From Polyangiaceae bacterium (lineage in GTDB: Bacteria > Myxococcota_A > Polyangia > Polyangiales > Polyangiaceae): a DNA stretch of 64,000 nt. The position numbers and the translations under genes are program-made. This document shows, one piece after another, positions 32,467 to 40,519 of this stretch. The DNA lies in the NCBI GenBank assembly GCA_020633235.1, contig JACKEA010000001.1, positions 1,178,001-1,242,000 on the forward strand, written 5' to 3'. Positions within the stretch are counted from its first letter, which is position 1. Each line of letters begins with the position of its first letter. Under the pieces are notes generated by a model. It did no database searches. It had not been told where the DNA came from and worked only from the letters and a program-made list of their open reading frames with translations.

Positions 32467-32485
32467 GCTACGCAGGTTGCGTAGC
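32467..32485. repeat. 8-bp perfect hairpin between rpmF and fabH
   Basis: GCTACGCA - GGT - TGCGTAGC, a perfect stem with a 3-nt loop in the 78-bp gap where plsX would usually be. No T-run follows, so it may be an RNA processing or attenuating stem inside the operon rather than a terminator. Confidence 0.5.
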
Positions 32486-32494
32486 TTCGTGCGC

Positions 32495-32686
32495 TCAGCT
32501 CTCGCTGGCGTCGCTCTTCAGGACCGCGCGGCCCTTGTAGTGCCCGCAGGACGGACACGCGCGATGCGAGACCATGGGCGCCGAGCAGTTGGGGCAGGGC
32601 ACCACGTTGGGGGCCACGACCTTGTCGTGATTGGCGCGACGCATGTTGCGCTTGCTGCTGGACTTACGACGCTTGGGAACTGCCAC
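32495..32686 (-). CDS. rpmF: 50S ribosomal protein L32
   Basis: 63 aa. Starts MAVPKRRKSSSKRNMRRANH, the usual basic N-terminus, then the four-Cys zinc ribbon (CPNCSAPM and CPSCG, with HRAC). The yceD-rpmF-fab order links ribosome and lipid synthesis in many bacteria. The start is 11 bp downstream of the yceD stop. Confidence 0.98.
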   Translation of the reverse strand: MAVPKRRKSSSKRNMRRANHDKVVAPNVVPCPNCSAPMVSHRACPSCGHYKGRAVLKSDASES

Positions 32687-32697
32687 GGCGAATGCTC

Positions 32698-33342
32698 CTA
32701 CTTCTTGTGCTCCCGCAGCCGCTCGGCGATGGCCGCCAGGGGTGCGAGCCGCGGGTCGAGGGGGGCGCTCGGCTCCGAGCCCTCGGCGCTGGGAGCGGGC
32801 GGGATAGCGGCTTTGTCCTCGGAAGGCAAGTCGGAAACCGTGGGGGACATGGGCAAGTCGAGCAGGATGAACTCCCGCACGAAGGTGTCCAGTACGACCT
32901 TCTCACCGTCGTAGGTGTCCTGGGCCGCCCGCTCGTTCGACAGCTCCGGGTCGTCGTGCCAAGCGCGATGGGACTTCTTGGCGGGTTTTTCCGGCGTCTG
33001 CGCCTGAAGCCGACCTTTCTTGCGGCGCGGCTTGCGCTCCCGTCGGCGCGCCCCAAGGTCCGGCAAGGCTTCGGAAAGCATCAGGAATATGTCGGGCTTC
33101 AGCGGGACTTGGACGGGCGCCAAGGTGCGCACGCAGGTCATGGTCACGGCCAGCTCGGCGTGGCCGCGCACCATCACCTGGCTCCCGTTCTTCAACAGCT
33201 CCACTTCCACCTGGCCCGGACCGGCGGAGCTGGCCTCGCTGCCGGCGAGGGCGGCATCCACCCACGCCTCGCTGAGCTCGAAGCGAACCGAGCGGGGGCC
33301 GTCGTCCAGATCGGCGACGGAAATGACGAGAGAGGGCTCCAC
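32698..33342 (-). CDS. yceD: YceD/DUF177 family protein
   Basis: 214 aa. Contains the DUF177 core: a beta-rich N-terminal half (VEVELLKNGSQVMVRGHAELAVTMTCVRTLAPVQVPL) and the C-terminal DTFVREFILLDLPMSPTVSD motif. A basic insert (GARRRERKPRRKKGRL) between the halves is longer than in E. coli. Family members are linked to 23S rRNA metabolism. It is the first gene of the minus-strand run ending at def and diverges from the membrane protein at 33405 across 62 bp, where the operon promoter must lie. Confidence 0.9.
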   Translation of the reverse strand: MEPSLVISVADLDDGPRSVRFELSEAWVDAALAGSEASSAGPGQVEVELLKNGSQVMVRGHAELAVTMTCVRTLAPVQVPLKPDIFLMLSEALPDLGARRRERKPRRKKGRLQAQTPEKPAKKSHRAWHDDPELSNERAAQDTYDGEKVVLDTFVREFILLDLPMSPTVSDLPSEDKAAIPPAPSAEGSEPSAPLDPRLAPLAAIAERLREHKK

Positions 33343-33404
33343 GGTGGGGCGGAGGCTAGCGCTCCCGGCGCCAAGTTCAAGCTTCGTGATAGCGTCCGCG
33401 CGCC

Positions 33405-34763
33405 ATGTGGGCCTGGTTATCGCAAGACGGCAGGAAGCGTCGGGTGGCGATCGCCCTCGTGGTGTACGCCGTCACCACTGGCGTCTACTTCGCGTTTGCC
33501 GCGCCGGGCACGTTGCGCGCCCACACACCGTTCAACCACTTCGCCCTGCTCGCCGACTCCTGGCTGCACGGGCGACTGGACCTGGGTGGACCACCGCCGC
33601 CCTACGCGCAGAACAACGACTTCGCGAGCTTCGGCGGCAAGTGGTTCGTGACCTTCCCGCCCTTCCCGGCGGTGCTGTTGCTTCCGCTGGTGAAGCTCGC
33701 CGGCTCCGCCGAGAACGTCCAGGACGGGCAGTTCTTCATTTGGCTCGCCGGTCTTGGCCCGGCGGTTCTGTTCCTGGCCCTGGAAAAGCTCCGACGCATG
33801 GGGCTCGGCGAGCATGGCGTGTGGGGCAGCCTGGTGTTCACCTGGCTGTTCGCCTTTGGCAGTGTGTACTTCTTCACCGCCGAGCAGGGCACCGTCTGGT
33901 TCGCGGCACATGTCGTGGGGGTGGGCTTGGCCGCGCTCTACGTGCTGTTCGCGCTGGACGCGGAGCGACCGGTGCTGGCGGGGTTGATGCTCGGACTCGG
34001 TTTCCTCACGCGCTCGCCGCTGCTGTTCGCCGCTCCGCTGTTCGTGCTGGAGGCCGTGCGCGTAGCGACGAAGAGCGACGACGACGCCCCCACGTTCCGT
34101 ACTCTCGGCTCCCTGGCCGCCCTCGCGAAGCTATGGCAGAGCCTCGACAAGCGACGGCTGTTCACTCGGCTCGCGTGGTTCGCCGTACCCATCGTCGGGA
34201 TCCTGGCGCTGGCCGCTTGGCACAACCAAGCGCGCTTCGGCAGCCCCACGGAGTTCGGCTATCGCTTCCTCACGGTCGCGTGGCGCGGGCGCATGGAGAA
34301 GTGGGGGCTCTTCAACTACCACTTCTTCGGCAGGAACCTGGCAGTGATGCTGTCCAGCGTGCCGTGGATCCCACCGGCGCCGCGGCAGGTGCCGTTTCAG
34401 ATCAGCCAGCACGGTCTCGCGTTGTGGGTGACGACGCCGCTGTACCTGTGGCTCTTGTGGCCCCGGCGCTGGACGCGCCTGCATCTGGCGTTGTGGCTCA
34501 CGGTCTTGGCCGTGGCGGTGCCGACGTTGTTCTACCAGAACACCGGCTGGATCCAGTTCGGGTACCGCTTCTCCAACGACTACGCGATCTTCCTCTTCTG
34601 TCTGTTGGCCATCGGCGGCTACCGCATGAGAACGCTGTTCTGGTCCGCCGCGCTGTGGAGCGTCGTCGTCAACGGCTGGGGCGCTATGTCCTTCGGTCGC
34701 GGCAAGTTCGACCCCTACTACTACAACGACCCCAGCCAGCGCGTGCTACACCAGCCAGACTGA
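33405..34763 (+). CDS. multispanning membrane protein, possible GT-C-type glycosyltransferase
   Basis: 452 aa with about 10 predicted transmembrane segments (for example VAIALVVYAVTTGVYFAFA, FIWLAGLGPAVLFLALE, VWFAAHVVGVGLAALYVLFAL, LAWFAVPIVGILALAAW). The layout, with a large first periplasmic loop, recalls dolichol/undecaprenyl-phosphate-sugar-dependent GT-C transferases, but the usual acidic pair in the first loop is not clear, so no reaction is assigned. The stop overlaps the ATG of the following gene (TGATG), indicating translational coupling. Confidence 0.75.
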   Translation: MWAWLSQDGRKRRVAIALVVYAVTTGVYFAFAAPGTLRAHTPFNHFALLADSWLHGRLDLGGPPPPYAQNNDFASFGGKWFVTFPPFPAVLLLPLVKLAGSAENVQDGQFFIWLAGLGPAVLFLALEKLRRMGLGEHGVWGSLVFTWLFAFGSVYFFTAEQGTVWFAAHVVGVGLAALYVLFALDAERPVLAGLMLGLGFLTRSPLLFAAPLFVLEAVRVATKSDDDAPTFRTLGSLAALAKLWQSLDKRRLFTRLAWFAVPIVGILALAAWHNQARFGSPTEFGYRFLTVAWRGRMEKWGLFNYHFFGRNLAVMLSSVPWIPPAPRQVPFQISQHGLALWVTTPLYLWLLWPRRWTRLHLALWLTVLAVAVPTLFYQNTGWIQFGYRFSNDYAIFLFCLLAIGGYRMRTLFWSAALWSVVVNGWGAMSFGRGKFDPYYYNDPSQRVLHQPD

Positions 34764-35134
34764 TGTCCGATCGGATCCGGGAGCTCGTCAAATCCGTGGA
34801 GGCTCAGGGCGTGGACAGCCCGTACCTCGAACGCCTGCGCCGTCCGCGGGGGCAGGCCGAAGCCGCGATCGCGTCGCTGCAGCACGAGATCGTCGGCGAG
34901 ATGGCCGCGTCCCTCGGGCGAGCGGAAGATCACATCAACGAAGCCTTGCTGCGCCTCGATCTCTTGGGTCGCGAGCTCGACCGAGGCGAGCGGCCGGAGC
35001 TGGTGGAGGAGTTCAACGCCCAGCGAAAGGTCGCCGAGCGCCGGGTGTGGGAGCTTCGCGTTCAGCGGGAGGCGCTGGGCATTCGCCGAAACGAGATGCT
35101 CGCTAAGTTGTATCCGATCCCGCCGCGGCGTTGA
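34763..35134 (+). CDS. small coiled-coil protein coupled to the membrane protein
   Basis: 123 aa. The ATG overlaps the upstream stop. Almost entirely charged and helical: EIVGEMAASLGRAEDHINEALLRLDLLG, then ELVEEFNAQRKVAERRVWELRVQREALGIRR, predicting a long two-stranded coiled coil. No transmembrane segment or signal peptide. No family recognised. Coupling suggests it works with the multispanning protein. It converges on a lipoprotein gene with one base between them. Confidence 0.75.
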   Translation: MSDRIRELVKSVEAQGVDSPYLERLRRPRGQAEAAIASLQHEIVGEMAASLGRAEDHINEALLRLDLLGRELDRGERPELVEEFNAQRKVAERRVWELRVQREALGIRRNEMLAKLYPIPPRR

Positions 35135-35135
35135 C

Positions 35136-35594
35136 TCACTTCACCTGGAAGTTCTGCACCGCCCACTCGAGTTGTTCGGCGTTCTTCTCCATCAGAGCCT
35201 TGGTTCCACCGGATTCCAGGAGATAGATGGTGGAGTCCGTCAAGAACACCGTGACCGTATACAGGTGTGGTGAGCCGCCTTCGTCGTGGCCGAAACGGAG
35301 CTGCTTGCCCGCGAGCCCGGCCTTGGTCTTCACGTCGGCCTGACTCAAGAGCGCGTATCCGCCGCGCTGACGCATCCGGTTTTCGATGGCGCGAGTCCAG
35401 AAGTCCAGCGTGCCCTTGGGGTCGTTGTCGATCTCCCGTACGGCGATGACCAGACCGTCCGCGGTGGTCGCGCGGTAGTCGTAGCGTTCCTGATCGGGCA
35501 GCTCCACGAAGCCCGGCGGTGTGGCCGCCACGAAGGAGTTGCCGCAGCCGGTGGCGAGCAGCAAGAAGAGCAATCCGAACGTCGTCTTCATCAC
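35136..35594 (-). CDS. predicted lipoprotein
   Basis: 152 aa. Lipoprotein signal peptide MMKTTFGLLFLLLATGC with lipobox ATGC and Gly at +2. The mature domain (about 25-152) has alternating strands, for example FVELPDQERYDYRATTADGLV, then GKQLRFGHDEGG, LYTVTVFLTDSTIYLLES. No named family recognised; it resembles small serine-protease-inhibitor-like or DUF periplasmic domains only in general style. The ATG overlaps the stop of the DUF4349 gene by 4 bp, so the two are coupled and both products are membrane-anchored. Confidence 0.8.
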   Translation of the reverse strand: MMKTTFGLLFLLLATGCGNSFVAATPPGFVELPDQERYDYRATTADGLVIAVREIDNDPKGTLDFWTRAIENRMRQRGGYALLSQADVKTKAGLAGKQLRFGHDEGGSPHLYTVTVFLTDSTIYLLESGGTKALMEKNAEQLEWAVQNFQVK

Positions 35595-36505
35595 ATCCTC
35601 AACAGCTCGCCCAGGCCGAGGGTATCCAGCCAGGGGAAGGGGAGTCGGACCTTCGAGTCCACGTGATCCGTGGGCCGTGCCGAGAAGGTGACCGTGATGG
35701 TGGAGAAGTGGACCAGCTCCGTCAGCAGCTTGAGCCGACCCTTCATGCGCTCCAGCTCGCCCGTCACTCTTTCGAGCTCTTTCTCGACGGCGATGGCGTC
35801 GGGCACCTTGTCGGCCTTCTCGAGCAGCTTCTCGAGGCGTTTGCGCACCACTTCCAGGTTGCGCATGCGGATCTGCAGATCGACATACTCGCTGGTGACG
35901 TCCTGCACGCTCACGTTCTTGTGAAGCACGTCGCCCAGCTTGGTGATGTCGGTCACCGAGCCGTCGAACTTGCCGGCTGGCACCCGCACGGTGATGGTGC
36001 GATCGTCGCGCTTCACCAGGTAGCCGCCCGCCTGCCGAGCGATCTTCTCGACCGCGTCCATCGCCTTCTTGGCCTCGAACACGGCCATGTTCACGTCGGC
36101 CGTGTAGATGAGCATCGGAGACGCAATGGTCGCCCCCTGGCCGCTCGTCGCCACGCCGGTGTCGGGCTCGGGCTGAGCGCCCGGAGCGGGCGTCGGAACG
36201 TCGGGCTTGGTCTCCGTCCGCTTTGGCGGTGGCGCGGGCGGGGGAGGCGGAGCGTTCTGCGGCGCCGGGGCGCCGCCCGCGAGAGGAGCATCCTCCGCGA
36301 CGCGCGCGTCATCGGCTTCGTCCACGCCGGCGGTGGCGGTGCCCGGCGCATACATTTCCGGCTCTGCAGCCGCCGCCGTTTCCGTCATCGGCGCCTCGGC
36401 CGCGTAGTCGGCGCTCTTGCTCCCCGCGTAGGGCGCCGAGCCACCACACCCGACGACCAGGAACAGGGCTACGAGGAGCCCGACAAGGTGCGTGAGTCTC
36501 GCCAT
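35591..36505 (-). CDS. DUF4349-type lipoprotein
   Basis: 304 aa from ATG 36505. Lipobox LVVGC (signal MARLTHLVGLLVALFLVVGC). An Ala/Pro-rich disordered stretch (about 25-120) leads to a DUF4349-like domain: LIYTADVNMAVFEAKKAMDAV, GGYLVKRDDRTITVRVPAGKFDG, then a coiled coil (VRKRLEKLLEKADKV, ELERVTGELERMKGRLKLL) and STITVTF. Unlike many DUF4349 proteins there is no C-terminal transmembrane helix; the protein is anchored by its lipid instead. Possibly envelope-stress related. Confidence 0.85.
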   Translation of the reverse strand: MARLTHLVGLLVALFLVVGCGGSAPYAGSKSADYAAEAPMTETAAAAEPEMYAPGTATAGVDEADDARVAEDAPLAGGAPAPQNAPPPPPAPPPKRTETKPDVPTPAPGAQPEPDTGVATSGQGATIASPMLIYTADVNMAVFEAKKAMDAVEKIARQAGGYLVKRDDRTITVRVPAGKFDGSVTDITKLGDVLHKNVSVQDVTSEYVDLQIRMRNLEVVRKRLEKLLEKADKVPDAIAVEKELERVTGELERMKGRLKLLTELVHFSTITVTFSARPTDHVDSKVRLPFPWLDTLGLGELLRM

Positions 36506-36546
36506 GGTCCGAACCTCTCCCGACAACGTCCTGGCCGCGGGCCGCC

Positions 36547-37383
36547 TTACAGCTTCGCGTCGGTTTTTCCGGCCGCAGCCGGCTTGCCACGCTTGATCGT
36601 GATTTTCTCGATCTTCGGTGGGTCGATGGCGCGGTCACCCCGTACCGAGGTGCTCGCCAGCTTCTCGATCACGTCCTCCGGCTGGCACTTGCCGAAAATC
36701 GTGTAGCCGCCATCCAGGTGCTTGGCCACGCCGTCCATGATGAAGAACTGCATGCCGTTCGTGTTCGGGCCGCGGTTCGCCATGCACAGCTGGCCCCGCT
36801 CGTCGTGGTGGGCGTCCTCCCAGATCTCGTCCGGGATCACGTAGCCCGGCTCTCCCGCACCCGTTCCCGCGGGGTCGCCGCCCTGAATCATGAAGCCTTT
36901 GATCACGCGGTGGAAGGTGGTGCCGTCGTAGGCCGGCTTCTTCACCCACTTGCCCTCCGGGGTCTTGAAGGGACGCTTGCCGCGAGCCAGGCCTACGAAG
37001 TTCGCCACCGTGATGGGGGCCTTGTCCTCGTACAGCTCGCAGCTCAGCTTGCCCATGCTGGTGGCGATGGTCGCTTCCAGCGGTCCCTTGCCGGGCAGCC
37101 CCTTCGTGGCGTCCGCCAGCGTGAACTTTCCCTTGACGGGATCGTCGGGGGACACCGGAACTTCCGCCACGGGCTTGGCGCTCACCTTGCGCTCCGGAGG
37201 CTTCACGGGTCGAGCGGGCTGCTTCGAGCCGGGGTCCCCGTTCGCGTGGCCGCTGACGAGCTGAGCCGTGGCCTTGGGCGCGGGCTCCGGCGAGCGCCGC
37301 GGCTCGGGCTCCGGCGCGGGCGAGTCACAGGCCGCGAGCAGTGTTCCGACGACGGAGGCGAAAAGAATGCGACGCAGGGTCAT
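36547..37383 (-). CDS. lipoprotein cyclophilin-type peptidyl-prolyl isomerase
   Basis: 278 aa. Lipobox LLAAC with Asp at +2 (CDSP). A Pro/Lys-rich linker to about residue 100, then a cyclophilin domain (about 103-268): DKAPITVANFVGLA, TTFHRVIKGFMIQGGDP, GMQFFIMDG, HLDGGYTIFGKC. The catalytic Arg (FHRVIKGFMIQGGD) and the Phe/Gln pair are present, so it is likely active on proline bonds in exported proteins. Lies between DUF192 and DUF4349 lipoprotein genes, all on the minus strand with 34-41 bp gaps. Confidence 0.93.
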   Translation of the reverse strand: MTLRRILFASVVGTLLAACDSPAPEPEPRRSPEPAPKATAQLVSGHANGDPGSKQPARPVKPPERKVSAKPVAEVPVSPDDPVKGKFTLADATKGLPGKGPLEATIATSMGKLSCELYEDKAPITVANFVGLARGKRPFKTPEGKWVKKPAYDGTTFHRVIKGFMIQGGDPAGTGAGEPGYVIPDEIWEDAHHDERGQLCMANRGPNTNGMQFFIMDGVAKHLDGGYTIFGKCQPEDVIEKLASTSVRGDRAIDPPKIEKITIKRGKPAAAGKTDAKL

Positions 37384-37417
37384 TACCGGCGGAAGGTTCC
37401 GCCGAAGCGGCGTCGAG

Positions 37418-38062
37418 TCAAGAGTCGATCACCACCTTCTGTCCCGCGCGCACCCCGTGGCTGCGGGTCCAGCCGGCGTTCAGCTCCAGCACGTAGGTCG
37501 CGGGGCAGGGGACGGTTCGGGGCTCGTCGTTGAGCGTCGGGACCTGCTCCAAGATGCCCGCGATGGTGCCGTCCTTGGCGATGAACAGCATGTCCAGGGG
37601 GATGCAGGTGTTGCGCATCCAGAAGGTACGCACGCTCTCGTACGGCCAGGAGAACAGCATCCCGCGATCCGCCGCCATGCTCGTGCGGTACATCAAGCCG
37701 CGCTCGCGGTGATCTTCCGCCGCGGCGATCTCCACGCTGACCTTCGGCGAGCTGGGCGCATCCACGAAGCGCACGCTGCCGCTCGGAAGGTCGTAGTTCT
37801 CCGCCGGGTCCTTGGGACAATGGGCCGCCTTCTTTGCCTTGTCCGGCGGCGTATCCGAGGTGGGGACCACGCAGCTCGGCTTGTCCGGCGCCGAGCTGGC
37901 AGTGGCCGCTGGCTCGGGGGAAGCGTGCTTCTCCGGGGCGGGATCGGTCTTGTGTTGGAGCGGCGCGGAAGCTCGCGGTTCGGGCCGCGGGGCCGGCTCT
38001 TCCACTCGCTCGCAGCTCGCGAAGGCGACGGCCGCCGCAATCAACAACGGAACACCACGCAT
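37418..38062 (-). CDS. DUF192 lipoprotein
   Basis: 214 aa from ATG 38062 (signal MRGVPLLIAAAVAFASC). The lipobox FASC is unusual in having Phe at -3. An Ala/Pro-rich linker to about 95 is followed by a DUF192 domain: VSVEIAAAEDHRERGLMYRTSM, MLFSWPYESVRTFWMRNTCIPLDMLF, and the C-terminal YVLELNAGWTRSHGV. DUF192 proteins are small secreted/periplasmic barrels of unknown activity. First gene of a four-lipoprotein run ending at 35136. Confidence 0.9.
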   Translation of the reverse strand: MRGVPLLIAAAVAFASCERVEEPAPRPEPRASAPLQHKTDPAPEKHASPEPAATASSAPDKPSCVVPTSDTPPDKAKKAAHCPKDPAENYDLPSGSVRFVDAPSSPKVSVEIAAAEDHRERGLMYRTSMAADRGMLFSWPYESVRTFWMRNTCIPLDMLFIAKDGTIAGILEQVPTLNDEPRTVPCPATYVLELNAGWTRSHGVRAGQKVVIDS

Positions 38063-38219
38063 GCTCCGCCTCTTAGCGTGGATCGCTCGGCGTGTCGTCG
38101 GAGCAGGTGAGCCAGCGTGCGTGGTCTCGTGGCACACCCTGTGACCGTGCACGGTGCAACACGGGGCGTGCATTTGCTGTCGTTTTGCCGTCTTTCCCGC
38201 ATTTGTCGGCTTCCGTCGG

Positions 38220-38236
38220 GTGGCACGTTGGTTGCT
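38220..38236 (+). promoter_or_regulatory. sigma-54 (-24/-12) promoter
   Basis: GTGGCACGTTGGTTGCT matches the consensus TGGCACG-N4-TTGC(A/T) exactly, with GG and GC dinucleotides separated by 10 bp. A transcript from here would start near 38247, about 100 bp upstream of the ATG at 38346. A short palindrome (CCGTGCACGG, about 38145) lies roughly 100 bp upstream of the transcript start, where an activator could bind. Confidence 0.75.
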
Positions 38237-38345
38237 TTTTGGCGACGGACAAATGGGGCACTTCAGGGTGACGCGGGACGGGCTCGGGAGCCGGAGTGGA
38301 CAACCAGCTGTAGCGGCCATCGCGCCCTCGGCTATGCTCGCCGCG

Positions 38346-38930
38346 ATGCGGGTTGGCCTATTGGGTGGTGCATTGGTGCTGGTCACGGCCTGCGGCGGCA
38401 GCGTGGGGGGCGACGGCAGCGGCGGCGGCACGTCCTTCGGTGGTAGCGCTGGCACGGGCGCCACCAGCAGCGGTGGCTTCGGCGGCAGCACCGGCGGTTT
38501 CGGTGGCAGTACCGGTGGCTTCGGTGGCAGTACCGGTGGCTTCGGCGGCAGCACCGGCGGCACCGGTGGCACCGGCGGCTACGTCGACCCCGGCTGTCCC
38601 GACGCGGGGCCGCCACCGCCTCCACTGAACCAGTGCGATCCCTTCGGCTCGCCCACCGGCTGCGACCTGGGTGAGGGGTGCTACCCCTACGTGCAGTATC
38701 CGTCCGGCAAATGCGACAAGGAGCAGTACGGCACGTACTGTGCGCCCGCCGGCAGCGGCAAGCAGGGTGATCCGTGCGGCGGCGAGCTGTGCGCGGCCAA
38801 TCACGTGTGTGTCATCACCGGCGTGGGCACCCAATGCGTCCAGCTCTGCCCGCTGGTCGGCGCGGACAACTGCCCGTCGGGTCTGTTTTGCGTTCCCATC
38901 GACGTGGAAGGCTACGGCGGATGCTTCTGA
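38346..38930 (+). CDS. Gly/Ser-rich Cys-containing secreted lipoprotein
   Basis: 194 aa from ATG 38346 (ATG 38334 possible). Signal peptide MRVGLLGGALVLVTAC with lipobox VTAC. The next 60 residues are almost pure Gly/Ser/Thr/Phe with four GGFGGST repeats, then a compact Cys-rich domain (about 85-194; 14 Cys, e.g. GCDLGEGCYPY, CGGELCAANHVC, CPSGLFC) probably held by disulfides. This architecture is frequent in Polyangia surface lipoproteins. Preceded by a sigma-54 promoter and overlapping the next gene by 10 bp. Confidence 0.8.
   Translation: MRVGLLGGALVLVTACGGSVGGDGSGGGTSFGGSAGTGATSSGGFGGSTGGFGGSTGGFGGSTGGFGGSTGGTGGTGGYVDPGCPDAGPPPPPLNQCDPFGSPTGCDLGEGCYPYVQYPSGKCDKEQYGTYCAPAGSGKQGDPCGGELCAANHVCVITGVGTQCVQLCPLVGADNCPSGLFCVPIDVEGYGGCF
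38475..38558. repeat. four 21-bp repeats encoding GGFGGST
   Basis: Exact-length 21-bp units, differing only at third codon positions, inside the Gly-rich linker of the lipoprotein. Confidence 0.9.
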
Positions 38931-40516
38931 AAAGAGTGTTTGCGACCGGGCTCTGCTCGCTCGGTCTCGCGGCACTGATCCTCCCCGGCTGCGGCGCGAA
39001 GTCGGGCCTGCGCGAAGGCCTCTCCGACGCGGGTGCGGACGGTGCGGACGGAAGTGACGGCGGAGACGGCGCGGTCGGTCCCGAGTGTGTCGACGTGTCG
39101 GACTGCAACACGGAAGATCTGTGTCAGCCCGAGCGCTGCCTGGATGGACACTGCGTGGCGTCGGAGCCCAAGAACTGCGACGACGGTGACGAGTGCACCG
39201 GGGACAGCTGCAATCCCGCGACGGGCGAGTGCGAGAGCACGCCGCTGACCTTGGACCAGGACGGCGACGGCTTCCGCGGTCCGCGCCCGGGCTTCGCGGC
39301 CGGGGCTCCGGGGTCGTGCGGAGACGACTGCGACGACACCAGCGCCAAGGCCTTTCCGGGCAATCCAGAGGTGTGCGACGGCGTCGACAACGACTGCGAC
39401 GGCATCATCGACAACGACATGAAATACGTGCCGTTCGGTCCGGAATCCATCCGCGTCTCGGCGACGGACTTGCTGCAGGCGGGGCATGGCGGCATCGCCT
39501 TCAACGGCGAGCTCTACGCCGCGGCGTACGCCGGGCAGAAGAGCGCGTGGCGCAGCTACGTGAAGGGGCTCAACCCCGACGGCAGTACCGCCTTCGGGAC
39601 CGAGCCGATCACCAACATCCCCAGCGACACCTTCACCGGACCCATCGTGTGGACGGGGGCCGAGTTCGGCACCGCCTGGGAAGACCGGCGGGACAACGAC
39701 TACGAGATCTACTTCAACCGTGTCGACGCGTTGGGCAAGAAGCTCGGTCCCGATCTACGGATCACGAATGCTCCGGGGTTCTCGTTGCACCCCGCGGTGG
39801 TGTGGAACGGCACCGAGTTCATGTTGGCCTGGGACGATCGGCGGAACGGGCCGAGCGACTATCGAATCTACGGGCAGCGCGTCAGCGTGAAAGGAGACCT
39901 GATCGGAGAGAACGTCGAGCTCACCGGCAAGTTCAGCGGCGCCGAATCTCCCAGCATGGCAGAGGGCGAGAAGACCATCGCCATCGCCTTCAACATGGGG
40001 GACTCCATCGGCAAGAAGATCGGTTTCCGCGCCTTCGGCCCGGACTTCGGCTCACCTCAGGACTTGGTCGTGCTCTCGACCGACAACGGCGTGAATCCGT
40101 CCATCGTCTGGAACAAGGACCGCTACGTCGTGGTGTACGGCAAGCGGGACGCGGTACCGGGTCCCGCAATCTGGGGCGTGGTGGTGGACGAGTCCGGCAA
40201 GGTCCTGGTCCAGGAAAAGCAGATCACGTTTGGCGCCAGCTTCGCGCGCACGCAGGCGATCCTGCCGCTCGGGGATCGATTGCTGCTGGTGTGGGCGGAC
40301 GACAAGGACGGCAACTACGAGCTCTACAGCAAGATGCTGTCGCCCTCGCTTCAGGAGCTCACGCCCCGCCAGCGCATCACCAAGGATCCCAGCGACTCGG
40401 TCTACCCGTCGATCGCGTTCGGTCCCGACGGCGACGTGGGCGTGCTGTTCGACGATCGGCGCACGGGCAACTGGCAGGTGTACTTCTCCCGCCTGGTGTG
40501 CTCCGCCGGAAACTGA
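38921..40516 (+). CDS. MopE-like secreted lipoprotein with metal-binding motif and beta-propeller-like repeats
   Basis: 531 aa from ATG 38921, overlapping the previous stop. Lipobox ILPGC in MLLKRVFATGLCSLGLAALILPGC. A Cys-rich part (about 50-100) is followed by the Cys/Asp metal-binding motif CDGVDNDCDGIIDND (about 145-165), like MopE. The rest holds repeated Trp/Asp-rich blades (GTAWEDRRDNDYEIYFNRV, MLAWDDRRNGPSDYRIYGQRV, LLVWADDKDGNYELYSKML, GVLFDDRRTGNWQVYF), suggesting a beta-propeller. Surface or periplasmic; ligand unknown. Probably co-expressed with the upstream lipoprotein from the sigma-54 promoter. Confidence 0.85.
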   Translation: MLLKRVFATGLCSLGLAALILPGCGAKSGLREGLSDAGADGADGSDGGDGAVGPECVDVSDCNTEDLCQPERCLDGHCVASEPKNCDDGDECTGDSCNPATGECESTPLTLDQDGDGFRGPRPGFAAGAPGSCGDDCDDTSAKAFPGNPEVCDGVDNDCDGIIDNDMKYVPFGPESIRVSATDLLQAGHGGIAFNGELYAAAYAGQKSAWRSYVKGLNPDGSTAFGTEPITNIPSDTFTGPIVWTGAEFGTAWEDRRDNDYEIYFNRVDALGKKLGPDLRITNAPGFSLHPAVVWNGTEFMLAWDDRRNGPSDYRIYGQRVSVKGDLIGENVELTGKFSGAESPSMAEGEKTIAIAFNMGDSIGKKIGFRAFGPDFGSPQDLVVLSTDNGVNPSIVWNKDRYVVVYGKRDAVPGPAIWGVVVDESGKVLVQEKQITFGASFARTQAILPLGDRLLLVWADDKDGNYELYSKMLSPSLQELTPRQRITKDPSDSVYPSIAFGPDGDVGVLFDDRRTGNWQVYFSRLVCSAGN

Positions 40517-40519
40517 CGC

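Noticed and set aside
37418..38572. long N-terminal extension of the DUF192 gene with Pro-Lys repeats
   Set aside because: The PPKPPVL repeats are the complement of the Gly-rich linker of the lipoprotein on the plus strand; DUF192 has its own signal peptide starting at 38062.
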